Assembly (NCBI RefSeq): GCF_945859685.1
Contig: NC_079149.1
Span: 76,561,073-76,625,072, forward strand
Length of the DNA: 64,000 bases
DNA from: Eupeodes corollae
Lineage: Eukaryota; Arthropoda; Insecta; Diptera; Syrphidae
Direction of reading: 5' to 3'
Shown: piece by piece, positions 1 through 11,600 of the stretch
Numbering within the stretch: position 1 is the stretch's first letter
How the letters are laid out: each line of letters begins with the position of its first letter
Made by a program: the position numbers and the translations under genes
Notes under the pieces: model-generated
Database searches by the model: none
What the model was told of the DNA's origin: nothing
Seen by the model: the letters and a program-made list of their open reading frames with translations, nothing else

Positions 1-822
1 TTGATCTGTTCTGTTCTGTGTAAAAAATATAATTTTAAAGCATTTTCATCGCAAAAATAGGCAAAAAGCGAAACAATCGAACAAAAAAAGAATTCTTACT
101 CTAATTTAACTTTATCGAACAAAATCAATAAATTATATTTCGGAGTTGTAAGAATTCAATTCGATTTATAATAATCGCTATGAGTCTCCTGTCCGTTTTT
201 GGACATAGACTGTCCCTGTCTACAATAAATAAATGAATATTTTAACTTCAACAGTATTTCTCAGTTTTATACATGCATACATTTGTATATATTTATGGAT
301 AGGGATTTGTGACTTTATTATGCCGGTATGCCTATGCCGGCTTGTTGGCAGTAGCATTGTTGCTTCAAATTGAATTGAGCTTCATTTAAAATTGAAATGA
401 ATATACGAAACCAACAGTGAAGATCATCACTGTTTATTACTTGATAATGTCCCCTTTGTCAAGAGCTCTAGGCTTTAATTAAGTCTTCCGCTTCCAATCG
501 TATACGAACCAAATAATAATACGTTAAAGATGTTTAATTTTTCTTTCTTTTGTTTATGAGCGTTTATTTTTAAATATTAAATAATATTGTAATTTGTAAG
601 ATGTAAGTAAAAGCATTCAACCATTGACACCTTCAATTGTCATTATTACAACAGATGATAAATAAATATATTACTGGGACCTTTATATGTAGTAAGTGCT
701 CATGCTGATTTGGATGAGATTGCTCGTTCTACAGTTCGTCCTAAATATGAATTTCTTTTAGGATCTTGAGATTTGTGTTTCGTATGTGATGGTATTTTAT
801 ATAATATGGCCTGGTGACTGTT
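1..822. other. Non-coding AT-rich sequence
   Basis: I see no supported ORF, RNA gene or element here. AATAAA-like strings near 225 and 660 are not tied to any gene. It would be intronic if upstream LRP1 exons lie before the window. Confidence 0.5.
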
Positions 823-3475
823 ATTTTTTTTTTTTTTTTTTTTTTATAATTAGCAAACACTAAAAGTGTTTTTTATACCTTTAATATGCCAAAGACACAG
901 TGTGAGCATTAGGAAAAGAGGGAAGGGTTGGATAGGAGGTGTCGGTGTACATTGGTTTTAAATTTCTGAACACTGCAATGACAGGGAAAGATAGAGCGTA
1001 GCAAGGCGTTCCACATTCGCGTAGTACGACTAAAAAAAGAATCTCTGTACTTCATAGTACGTCCGAAGTTAGGCTCAAGGGTAAACTGATGGGCATTCCT
1101 AGAAGCGCGAGTATTACGGTTAAATTGTTTAAGGGGAGGAATGCAACTGGCTATTTCACTAGAGCATAGTCCGTTAAAATAACGGTAAAAAAGGGTGAGG
1201 CAAGAAACCTTGCGTCGATGTTCGAGTGATGTAAACGAGTTGATGATGTTAATGTCACCAATCATTTTAAAAGCTCTTTTTTGAATACTGTCCAAGATGC
1301 TTAAATAAGTTACTGGAGCACCAGCCCAGAGATGAGAGTTATATTCAAGTTTCGGACGTATATAGGTTTTGTAGATTGTAGCCAGATCAGACGGAGAAAA
1401 AAATTTCTTGCAACGTCTCAAAAAACCTAGACATCTTGCGGCATTTTTGGCAACATCGCGTATGTGATCGCTCCACAATAGGTGGTTGCTGATGCACATT
1501 CCGAGGATGTCAAGATTTTCTGTTTCGTTGATGCAAGTGCCACTCATAGATAGTGGCAAAGACGGTTTATCTCGCTTTAACGATGCAAGACAGCATTGCG
1601 TTTTCGAAGCATTAAATTCCACACGATTTTTTATTCCCCATTGTACAATGCTGTGTAGGTCGGAATTTAATGAGCTAATCATATTTTGCCGTTGCAGTTC
1701 CACATCCGAAGAGGAGGGTTGTGAGTCTGGAAACGAATATGAAAAGCTAAGAGTGCTATCGTCAGCGAAACAATGTATTGGATTAGAAGTAGCAGACAGG
1801 AGATAATTTATAAAAATGAGGAAGAGGGTCGGAGACAAAACGGTGCCCTGGGGCACACCAGGGTTTATTTTATGAGTTTCAGACTTGAATCCGTCCAAAA
1901 CAACTTGTATTGAACGGTTCGAAAGAACATTTCTAATCCAACGAAGAAGAGATTCGTCGATACCGAAAGCACGCATTTTCGATAAGAGAACAAGATGCCA
2001 AACTTTATCAAATGCCTTTGAAATATCAAGTGCAATAATCTTACTTTCTCCAAAACGATGTAAAGATCTGTTCCACTGTTCGGTGAGATGAACCATGAGA
2101 TCACCAGTGGACCTATTGCTACGAAAGCCGTATTGCCGGTCATTAAGAAGCTTCCGTTCCTCAAGATATTTCTTAAGCTGATAATTAATCAGCGTTTCCC
2201 TGACCTTAGAAAGAAGGGACGTTAGTGCTATCGGTCGGTAATTTGTGGGAGAAGAAGATTAGCCTTTTTTTGGAATTGGCTGAACAAATGCAGTTTTCCA
2301 ACTACTCGGAACGAGCCCAGAAGAATAGGATAGATGGAAAAGCTTACGCAGTGGTTTTGCTAGCGTGGAAGAACACCTCTTCAGAATAATAGCGGGGATA
2401 CCATCTGGGCCAGCGGATTTATGAATGTTGAGATCTTTAAGAACTCTCGCCACAGTTCGAGTACGAAAAAGATTGGTCCCATAGAATCATTTACGCGTTC
2501 AAGAACTGGAGGAGTCATGACACTACCTGGTAAGGTGGAATTTTCGGCGAACTGCCTTGCAAATAAGTTGGCTTTATCAATAGAGCTAACTAAAGGAGTG
2601 TCATTGACAACAAGCGTAGGAACCGAGGAAGAGGAAGAATTCCTTATGTTTTTTACAAATGACCAAAAATTCTTACTGCCTTTGGGACATTGCAGTATTT
2701 TTCGCCGTAATTTTTGGTCATGTAAAAATTTGGTCCTTCGAATATAGGCGTTGCAGGCCTTCCTGGCTTGCTTAAACTTTTTCCGGTTTTCCTCAGTTGG
2801 GTTGGCTTTAAAACACCGGAAGCTCACCTCTTTCTCCTTGATAACCTCTTTGCAGCTCGAATCGAACCATGATTTAACCTTGGGTTTAATACTTTTAACC
2901 CTATCCGGGTACTAGAAATCATATCTGCACTGGAGTCTACGTCGCTACCGCGAAAGCATAGCAAACAGTTAAAGATCCTGAAAAAATTATTGAGACCGTC
3001 CCAGTTGGCTTTCTCGTACTGCCAAACGGTTCTCTTTGGAGCTCTTTCTTTAACTGGATTTGTTTGTAACGAGAAATTAGCAGATATAACACTATGGTCC
3101 GAAGTGCCTAAAGGCGTCAATACACTGATTGTGTACTTATTAGGATCAGAAGTGAGAAACAAGTCAAGGGTATTTTCTGCTCGGCCGTTAACGTCTGATA
3201 TTCGAGTAGGCTCATTGACAAGCTGAGTAAGATGGTTAAACTCAGCAAAAAACTCAGCACACATTCCTTCGGGCGTTGTCTGGCCCGAATGGCGAAGCCA
3301 CGAAGAATTGTGAACATTGAAATCGCCCGTAATAACGATTTCAGTGTGAGGATACAGGGAGACAATTCTTTGTATGGAGTCAGACAGAGCATCAAATTCC
3401 TGAGAAGTTGAAACTCTGTCCAGGTTTGGGCTCCGATAAAGAAAACAATAGTGAATGATGTGCCTATTCACCTCA
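823..3475 (-). mobile_element. 5'-truncated Jockey-superfamily non-LTR retrotransposon (family A)
   Basis: Reading the minus strand, this holds the C-terminal part of an AP-like endonuclease (2824-3471; YRSPNLD, ITGDFNVHNSSW, GTSDHSVI). A reverse transcriptase then follows in three frames (2381-2827, 2259-2453 and 909-2096). RT motifs include KSAGPDGIPA, ALDISKAFDKVW, GVPQGTVLSP and FADDSTL, so the catalytic aspartates remain. The 3' end is a poly(A) tail seen as about 20 Ts near 823-845. The N-terminal endonuclease is missing and at least two frameshifts break ORF2, so it is dead. It lies upstream of the first LRP1 exon seen here and is antisense to it. The exact clade is uncertain. Confidence 0.9.
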
Positions 3476-4464
3476 CTACTAGTGTTATGCCTTTAGTAGT
3501 GACGTTGAATTGGTCCGGACCCTGACAATCAAAACAGTAATCTACAATTCATTTGTTGTTGAATGAACCAACACATACACATCATTGAGCGAGCTTTCAA
3601 AAAGCTTAGCCCAATGCATGCACCTGCTGAGCCACTCAACTGTAAAGAAAAATGAAAAAGAGAGTGAAGGGAATGCACTTACTGTGTTCTGGTAGATTTT
3701 TTTTTATTATTTATTTCTTTTTCCCTTTGTGTTGCTTTTTTTTTTAAATATGTAATGCTGTTGTTTTTCACTGTTTTTTTTTGTATCATTATTATTTTCT
3801 GTTGTTTAAGTTTCATTTATTATACTTTTTTATCACTATTTTTTTTTGTTTTGTTTTGGTTCTATTTCAGTTTTTTTTTTGTTTCGTTTTGTTTTAAATA
3901 AATTAACATAACGAGACTGCGACGGGGACGGGGACGGGAGACAAGACAACAAATAATCGAAAAAAACGCAGAACACGACGAGTGGACATGAACCTCCCCA
4001 TTAGAGCTTTCACTGACAACTGATCCATAAATGTTCATTTTTGGTCAATAATCATTTTAAATAAGTTAACTACATTTAACTATCAATACAAATTAAAACA
4101 AATTTCTTTGCTCACTTTCCCGAATACCCTTAAAAACTATTGAAAATCAATTTCTTTTGAAAAGTTAGTAGTGTTTTTTTTAAGTGCATTATCTAGAGGT
4201 TATTTTTACTCAATATAATTACAGTTGAATACGATATTATCCATTTTGCGGTTTCCAAAATAAACATAAATAAAAAACATATAAAATATTTTTTTTTTCA
4301 TGATATTCCTTTTTTATTTTAAAGTTTGAACGTTGACATTTTGTATGGAACACTACATAATTTCAATGACCACCATTCGAATTTTTGCAAGCATCGATTC
4401 TTTTGAGGTAATTTTCGACCACTTTTTTTTTGACACTTTTCACTCAGCCATAACTAGACGAATG
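3476..4464. other. Non-coding, T-rich stretch
   Basis: No gene is seen. From 3690 to 3900 it is a low-complexity T/G-rich run with TTTTGTTTTGTTTT motifs. A short GC-rich repeat (GACGGGGACGGGGACGGGAG) sits near 3920-3940. The rest is AT-rich sequence between two dead elements. Confidence 0.6.
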
Positions 4465-5240
4465 TTAGTTTTTAAATGCTCGAGTTAAAAGTTTATCTGC
4501 ATAAATACGGTCTATTGCGTAGCCCCACAAAAAATGTCTAGCGGTGTCAAATCGCATGATTTTGGTGGCCAGTTGATATCGCCACGACGAGAAATTACGC
4601 GGCCAGGAAATGGCTCTTGCAATAAAGCCATACTCGCTCGAGTTGTGGGGCATGTGGTACTGTCTTGTTGAAACCACATATTCTCCAAGTCGTATTCTTC
4701 AATAGCAGCCAAAAAAGTCGGTTATAAACGCTCCGAATTGACGGTGACAGTCGTTCCATCGTCGTTTTTGAAAAATTGAAGCCCAATCACACACCTGGAA
4801 CAAAAAGCGCACATAACAGTGACTTCTTGTGGATGTAATGGCCTATCTTCAATTACTTGAAGATTTTCAGAACCCCAAATACGATAATTTTGTTTGTTAA
4901 CATACTCACCGAGTAAGAAATGTGCTTCGTAGCTGAAGAAAATTTTGTTCGAAAAATCGCTGTCCACCGCCCCCATTCGACGTACATATCTACGACGACT
5001 TGTAAATGGTGATCTGGACTTAATATGGATGTATGTGTTAATACAAATCCTGAATCCAAAATACGCCATAATGAGCCGTAAGACAGTCCTAATTCTTGAG
5101 AATGACGCTTCGAGGAATCGACACATTTTGGGTCTTCGTCAACGCTTTCACTTACAGCGAAAACAGGTCTTACAATATTTGCAACCAATTGAGTCTCTTC
5201 AAATTTCATCACAATTTTGTCATTTGCTTTCGTAGTTGGA
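4465..5240 (-). pseudogene. Decayed mariner transposase
   Basis: Minus-strand fragments resemble insect mariner transposases: a helix-turn-helix region RHSQELGLSYGSLWRIL (about 5060-5130), then YVNKQNYRIWG, RPLHPQEVTV, NMWFQQDSTTCPT, FPGRVISRRGDINWPP, SCDLTPLDIF and WGYAIDRIYADK. QQD and CDLTP are 37 residues apart, so the visible spacing is D37D. The sequence is spread over at least four frames and is clearly inactive. I could not fix its terminal inverted repeats. Confidence 0.88.
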
Positions 5241-5575
5241 CGATTATGTAAACCATAGTCTCCTCACAAAGCTCGATATGTGGCTGTGGCAAAATGACCA
5301 TTTTTGTGCTATAGTTAGCGATCCATTTTCGTAAATGTCAGACTTTTAACTAAAAAAAATTGGTTTAACAACTTAGTTTAACAGATGTCGAATTCCAGCC
5401 CTATACTTTTGAGATCGCAAAAGGAATAACCCGTTATTATTATCTATTTGTAAAATACAAGTACCGTAGTGTATATTTTTATATGCTTATTTATTATATA
5501 TTTTTTTTTAATCAGCTTATTTTATTTACTATATTAGAAGCAGTCCTTTAAATTGTTGTTGTTTTTTTTTTGTAG

Positions 5576-5689
5576 AAACCTGCCCCCCATCATATTTTAC
5601 TTGTAATGACGGTAATTGTATTCCAATGAGATGGAAATGCGATTCAAAGTACGATTGTTTTGATAAATCAGATGAACCTCCTGAATGTG
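5576..5689 (+). CDS. LRP1: LRP1 exon 1 (in window): first LDLa module
   Basis: One LDLa ligand-binding module with all six cysteines and the calcium-site pattern CDSKYDC...SDE. It is bounded by a tTTTTTTTTTGTAG acceptor and a GTAAGT donor, with phase 1 introns on both sides, as is usual for shuffled LDLa modules. It lies about 5 kb upstream of exon 2 because retroelements fill that intron. No upstream LRP1 exon was found between 1 and 5575. Confidence 0.88.
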
Positions 5690-8600
5690 GTAAGTTAAAG
5701 TTAATATGATGGCATTCCTTTAAAATTTTTAAAGTTGAATTGAAAAGAAATACAAATATTAGAGCGTGTTCTCATGTACCTAATGTACCAAGTATGAACA
5801 TATTTGGAGGGATTTCTTTAAAATGGAATTCACCGAAAAACCAAGCAAAATACTCTTATACTTCGGAATCTATTGAATACGATCGTGCGTTAGAGAATAT
5901 ATTGTATGTGTTTTCACTGAATACCATCTCTAGCTTGTAAATATTTTTTTTTATTTTTGCGCCAGTTATGCCAGTTATATATACTATAGGAAGACTTGAG
6001 TATAAAGTTTTAAATTTGATTTGTCGGTTGAAACGAAAATGGCTTCTGACTTAAACATATCTCTGGAAACTTGATTGAAACATGAGTTGAGAAAAACTTA
6101 AATTTTACTTGTGTCAATCTATCAAACAATTTTCAGAATTACTTTATATTCATATATTTATTAGATTTTGCTTCTTTTATAGAACGATTTTTGATTCCAG
6201 GGGTTCGCAGTTAAATATAAAGAATTACATAAATAGAAAAATGATTTAAAGCCTATTAAAATAATTATCAAATTACACTTAAAATATCAAATATTTAACA
6301 TTTGGAAATGTAAAAAAAATTCCCCTAGCTAAAAGATGGAGTATCATGACTTTGGCTTGATGTCTTGTCGGGTTGCCTGACAAATTTTGCAGTTAGTCAC
6401 CAGTCTCTCTCTTGCTCGAATTGATGGTCCATTTAAGCTCCTGTACCCCTGGTACCTGTGTGTAAAAGTTTTAGATATCGACGCAGCCCGGCTATCTCCT
6501 CTGTCCACCAAACCAATACACTGGATCTGTGTTTGCACCTGTCGTTAAGAGCATTGAGTATTCGCAAGCGAGACGAATCAGTTGCATTGTCCTTGCCCTT
6601 GGCATATGCACCATCCTCGGTCACTCCCTTAAAATGATCTGCGTTGAGCCTCTTTAAGTTTCAACTTGGAGTCCTTGGTAGGTGTTGACGGTTTAGGACT
6701 CGTTGGTTTCCCCCCAGATTAAAAGTAATATTTGAGATAGTGCCTCTGTTAGCTACGTAAAGCATCATTGCACATAAGCTACGAACTGCGAACTGTGGAT
6801 GTTCGCATATTTTAACTTTTCTTTCACATGAACATGAGCCTTACTTCTATTCGCAGACAGCGACGATTTATCAATTTATGTATAATTATAATTACCCCTT
6901 TCAAGAAACAAAACGAGAATGGTACAATTTTGAGGTTAAGTTGAGCGCAAACAATTTATTCGTTGCAGTGTGGATGGTATGTGGAACGCGAATAGAGTTT
7001 GACAGTTCGTAGCAACCACACTGCAATTCGTTACTACCAAATTGTTTTTACAAAATTGCCTTGTTTAGAGAACAAAATGCAAATTGTATTATCCTAACAT
7101 AAGTGTCAATTGGTTTCTTATAATTTAAATGTGTTTTTGTTTGGAATTGAATTTTTGAAATGTGTAAAATTACGTTTGTTCGTCCATTCGTTCATTCGTT
7201 GTTCGCTCTCATGTGCAAGGCGGTTTAAGGAGCATTCACATGAGCGGGACCAACGAACGACGAATGACTTACAAAATGTGAGTTTATATAGTATGTATGT
7301 ATGTACGTTTGAAGACATATTTTTACACAAATTCTTAACAAAAATTCTATGATGCATACTTTTTCTTTTCAATATTATATATTAATAAATTTAATAAAAC
7401 AAATTTATTCGTCGCGATATCGTGCGTGTTTTGGTATCGGTGGTGAATGGTGTTTCCACATTATCCACACTCGCAACGAATACAATAATCGCTCGTACTT
7501 AACCTAAAAAATCATTCTTGTTTTGGTGAATGATGTTTGTCTGTGGCTTCATTCGCGACGAATTAAAAACTCTCATGTGAAAGAAACGTCAAAATCGACG
7601 AATATTCGTTTATTCGTTGGTCGTGCTCATGTGAATAGTACTTTATGGGAATGAAATGTCAAAATCTACGAATATTCGTTCATTCGTTGATCGTGCTCAT
7701 GTGAATAGTGCTTTAAAGTCTATATTCTAGCAGCAATTTTGAGTATTTGCCTTCCTCGGGAGTCTGCAATTGGCATATCCCACTCCCGTCCTCTGGCGTT
7801 GAAGTACACTCACACCAATATAGGTTAGGTTAGGTTAACGTGGCTGCAGATTAAAAATCCACACACTTAGGCCAAGAGAAAGGCCCGTTGTGATACCACA
7901 TGAATCTAGAGAATTACTTCTAACTAGTCGAACCATTTTGAGCTTTTTATAAAGCGAAGAAGATATTTGATATCCTCTTTAGCTAGCTCACTGGGATTAT
8001 CAAAAGAGTCGTCCCCCAGATGAAGTTTGCGTCTGAGTGAAAGAGCAGGGCAATTGCATAGGAGATGAGAGATTGCTTCCAGTTCTTCTTCGTCATTTGA
8101 GGCTTCGCCAAGTCGTATTGCGTGTCTGCCTATAAGACAGTGTCCCGTGAGGACACCTATTAGGGAGCTAATATGAAGTCTGCTTTGAGATAACAAGTCT
8201 TTAGAGCGCTTTAGGTCCAGTGAAGGCCATATGAGTTTTGTGGCTGCGCATGTTGGTAAGTTGTGTAGAATTTGCTATCGCAAAAGCTGTTTCTTTTAGC
8301 ATAAGTTTACATGCAGCTATCGATATACCTATCTTCTCCCTTTCAGGTGAAATAGGTATGACGGTTTCATTTTTAGCGAGTTCATCGGCTCTACAATTAC
8401 CTGTGATGTCTCTGTGGCCCTGCACCCAACAGAGTGAATGGTAAATTGCTGCGCCATCTCCATAAGAGACGATCGACAATCGAGGGCCGTTAAAGATTTG
8501 GTTGAGACACCGTCAAGGGATGTGATAGCAGCTTGACAGTCAGAGAAGATGCTGATATCAGAAGTTGATATCACGTTTTCTCTTAGCCAGGAGAGAACCT

Positions 8601-11600
8601 CTTTGATCGCTAAAATTTCCGCTTGAAAGACGCTACAATGATTAGGGAGGCAGAATAAGATGCTTAGATTAAGCTTTTCTGAGTACACACCACTACCAAC
8701 TCCCTCATTTGTCTTGGATCCATCTGTATAAAAATGAATACTTTTGTATTCCCATTCATTTCTGGATGGAATGGATACCTGGAAGTTTTTTCCAAATAGG
8801 GGTTTAGGAATAGTGTAGTCTATGTACTTTGGTATAGAACCAAAGAGGTTCAAAATGATGGAGTTATTGTTGGTCCATTGAGATGAGGCGTCGAGTCTTA
8901 TCGCTGTACTTGCTGCCACTTGTTTACTGAAGATGTCGAGGGGTGTCAGATGGAGGAGAGTGTCTAACGCTGATGAGGGTGTGGTTCTCAATGCCCCGCT
9001 TATGCAGAGACATGCAGTGCGCTGGACTCTGCTGAGTTTGTCGCAGTATGTGACTTTCTCCAGTGCAGTATACCATACTGCAACCCCGTACATAAGTATT
9101 GGTCGGATGACCGATGTGTTGTTGCGAGGTTGAAAACCCCATTTGCTTCCCATAGCTTTCTTGCAAAGGAAAAGAGCTACTGTTGCTTTTTTAACTCTTT
9201 CCTGTATATTGGATTTCCATTTTGGAGGTGGTCTCTCAGTGTATTAGGATGTTCCCTGTGACGGCGATAGCAACTTCATCGGCATACGCAACCACTCTGT
9301 AGCCTTCCCTCTCAAGGGATATTAGTAGTTCGTTAACCAATATGTTCCACAGGAGAGGGGACAGAACACCACCTTGCGGAGTGCCTCTACTGACAGACCT
9401 TTTTGTGCAAAAATTTCCCAAACTAGAGTTGATGATCCTACTTTTTAACATTAGATTAATCAACTCACAGATTGAATATTCGACGTTTAAGGTCGTCATA
9501 GCAGAAGTGATAGCGGATGTGTCAACGTTGTTGAAATCGCCCTCAATATCCAAGAAGGCCACCATAGTGTATTCCTTTTTCTCTAGGGAGTATTCGATAG
9601 TTTTTACCAGAGTGTGCAAGGCTGTTTCTACCGATTTCCCTTTGCAGGAAGCATGCTGAGACATTGATAGTCTCTTCTCAATGTAGTTACGTATATAAAT
9701 ATTGATCCATCGTTTCAGAGTTTTGAGAATGAAAGATGATAGGCTAATAGGTCTTAGGTTCTTAGGGTGGACATGCGAGCATTTGCCCGCCTTGGGAATG
9801 AAAACTACCTTTACATCCCTCCATCGCTGAGGTATATACACTAGATTTATACAACTTTTGAAGATCATCTCAATAATGGGCGAAGTTATATCAATGATAT
9901 ATTGTAGCTCAGCTGGTACGATTTGATCTGGACCTGGAGATTTGTAAGGTTTGAAATTATTCAGAGCCCATGTCAATTTTTCTTTTGTAACCAGACCTTG
10001 AGGAAAAATTAAGTTAATATCCGGGAGCTATCCGGGAAGTGGGTGTCTAATAGCAGGTTTAGCGTTTCTTCGCAAGAGTTAGTCCATGTACCATCTGAGT
10101 TTTTAAGACAACTAGGCATGGTTGGATTTGTCGAGAGAATCTTCCTTATCCTTGATGCCTCTTCTATGGAGTTACAGAAGGATCTCCATGAGAATCTTTT
10201 GGCTATTCTCAATCCTAGTTTATACTTTTTGAGGGATATCTTCATCAGTTTGATTTAGAAAATCCTCTAAATCTTCCAGTTTTTTACGGTTATCAAGAAA
10301 ATCTGGTATTTCGTCCAAACTTATCACGGTTTTGTTCGCTTATGATGATAATATCCGCTTGCAGTTCTGAAAAAGTTGTGTTAAGAGGCTATTCGAAGTA
10401 AGGCTCCTGTGGACGTTTGCCTACAGAATTGTCTTCATTTTGAGGAGGCCTTTTCCACTTTTTCTAGGGCCTGTCTGAAGTCATGATACTTTGGTGGTTC
10501 CTTGCAGTCGTTCGTTCTATGGTCTTTGACTCCGCAGTGAAAACACAATTATTTTTCCCTGTTAGGAAGACTTTGACATCTGCCAATGCGTTTCCCACTT
10601 TTTTTACTTATGATAATAATAATGATTTCCTATATCTCATTTTCAGCAAACGCTACAAAATGTAATGAAGGACAGTTCTCTTGCACAAAATCACATAAAT
10701 GCATTCCTAACAATTGGATGTGTGATGGAGAATATGACTGTGGGGAAGGTGATATATCAGACGAAAGCAATTGTAATATAAAAACTAAACTATTTTAAGA
10801 AAAACACTAAAATACACATTTTCGTTTAAGGTCGTAATACCACTCCCAAGTGTTACCCTTATCAGAGTGAATGTAAAAATGGGTTTTGTTTAAACATTTC
10901 CAAGTTCTGTGATGGTCACTGGGATTGTGACAGTGATGAATATAATTGCGGTATTATATGATTTTAATTGCAAACCTATAAAACTGTTTTATAAAAAATT
11001 TAAATTAAAGATACTGAAGAGAAACTGTGCAGCGAAATGAATTGTTCTTTCAATTGCAAACTTACGACAAATGGACCAAAGTGCTATTGCCCTCCGGGTC
11101 AGGAACCTATTAATACGGAATGTAAGGATTTTGATGAGTGTTCAATTGAAGGTGTATGTGACCAAAAATGTAGAAACACACCTGGTTCGTATGAATGCAT
11201 TTGTGTGGCAGGATACATGAGGAATAAAAACAGATGCATTGCTATAAATGGTAAATATTTTCTATTTGCTGAATTCATATTTTAAACGATTGCTTATCTT
11301 TTACAGTTCCTCAAAACGAGAACGCATCATTGGTATTTGTTACACAGCATGATATACAGCGAGTTTCTACTACTGGACAATCACTTGGAAAATATCTTAG
11401 TTCGGATGTATCTGCCATTGAAATTTGGCACCGGAATCGTACACTATGTGCAATGTATTCAACAGCTTGGACTGAAATATCTATGCGTTGTCACAGAATT
11501 GATAACTTGACAGATAACTGGATGATGCCAATTCCAAAAATAATAACTAGTACGAACAGTGAGTTTTGAGGAAATTGCAGAATTTAAATAATTAGGCATC

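Larger units (their letters stand above)
6340..7830 (-). mobile_element. R1/LOA-type retroelement fragment, split by an insertion
   Basis: On the minus strand, 7735-7830 encodes an endonuclease piece (YFNARGREWDMPIADSRGRQ). Near 6680-6740 is the endonuclease end (ISNITFNLGGNQRVLNR). At 6340-6624 is the endonuclease-RT linker (VLVWWTEEIAGLRR). The order fits one antisense element. Between about 6790 and 7718 lies an unrelated inverted-repeat-rich sequence, which appears to have inserted into the endonuclease region. The pieces contain stops and frameshifts. Confidence 0.65.

Noticed and set aside
5740..5940. Possible extra LRP1 exon after exon 1
   Set aside because: It has no cysteine pattern, no suitable splice sites, and exon 1 already joins exon 2 in phase.
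7822..7838. TTAGG-type repeats as a telomere-like sequence
   Set aside because: There are only about three units, internal, at the 3' end of a retroelement. Flies generally lack TTAGG telomeres.
10483..10798. ORFs suggesting a separate start of a secreted LDLa protein at 10586
   Set aside because: The MRFPLFLLMIIIMISYISF stretch looks like a signal peptide, but it covers the polypyrimidine tract and acceptor of exon 2, and part of it is retroelement sequence.
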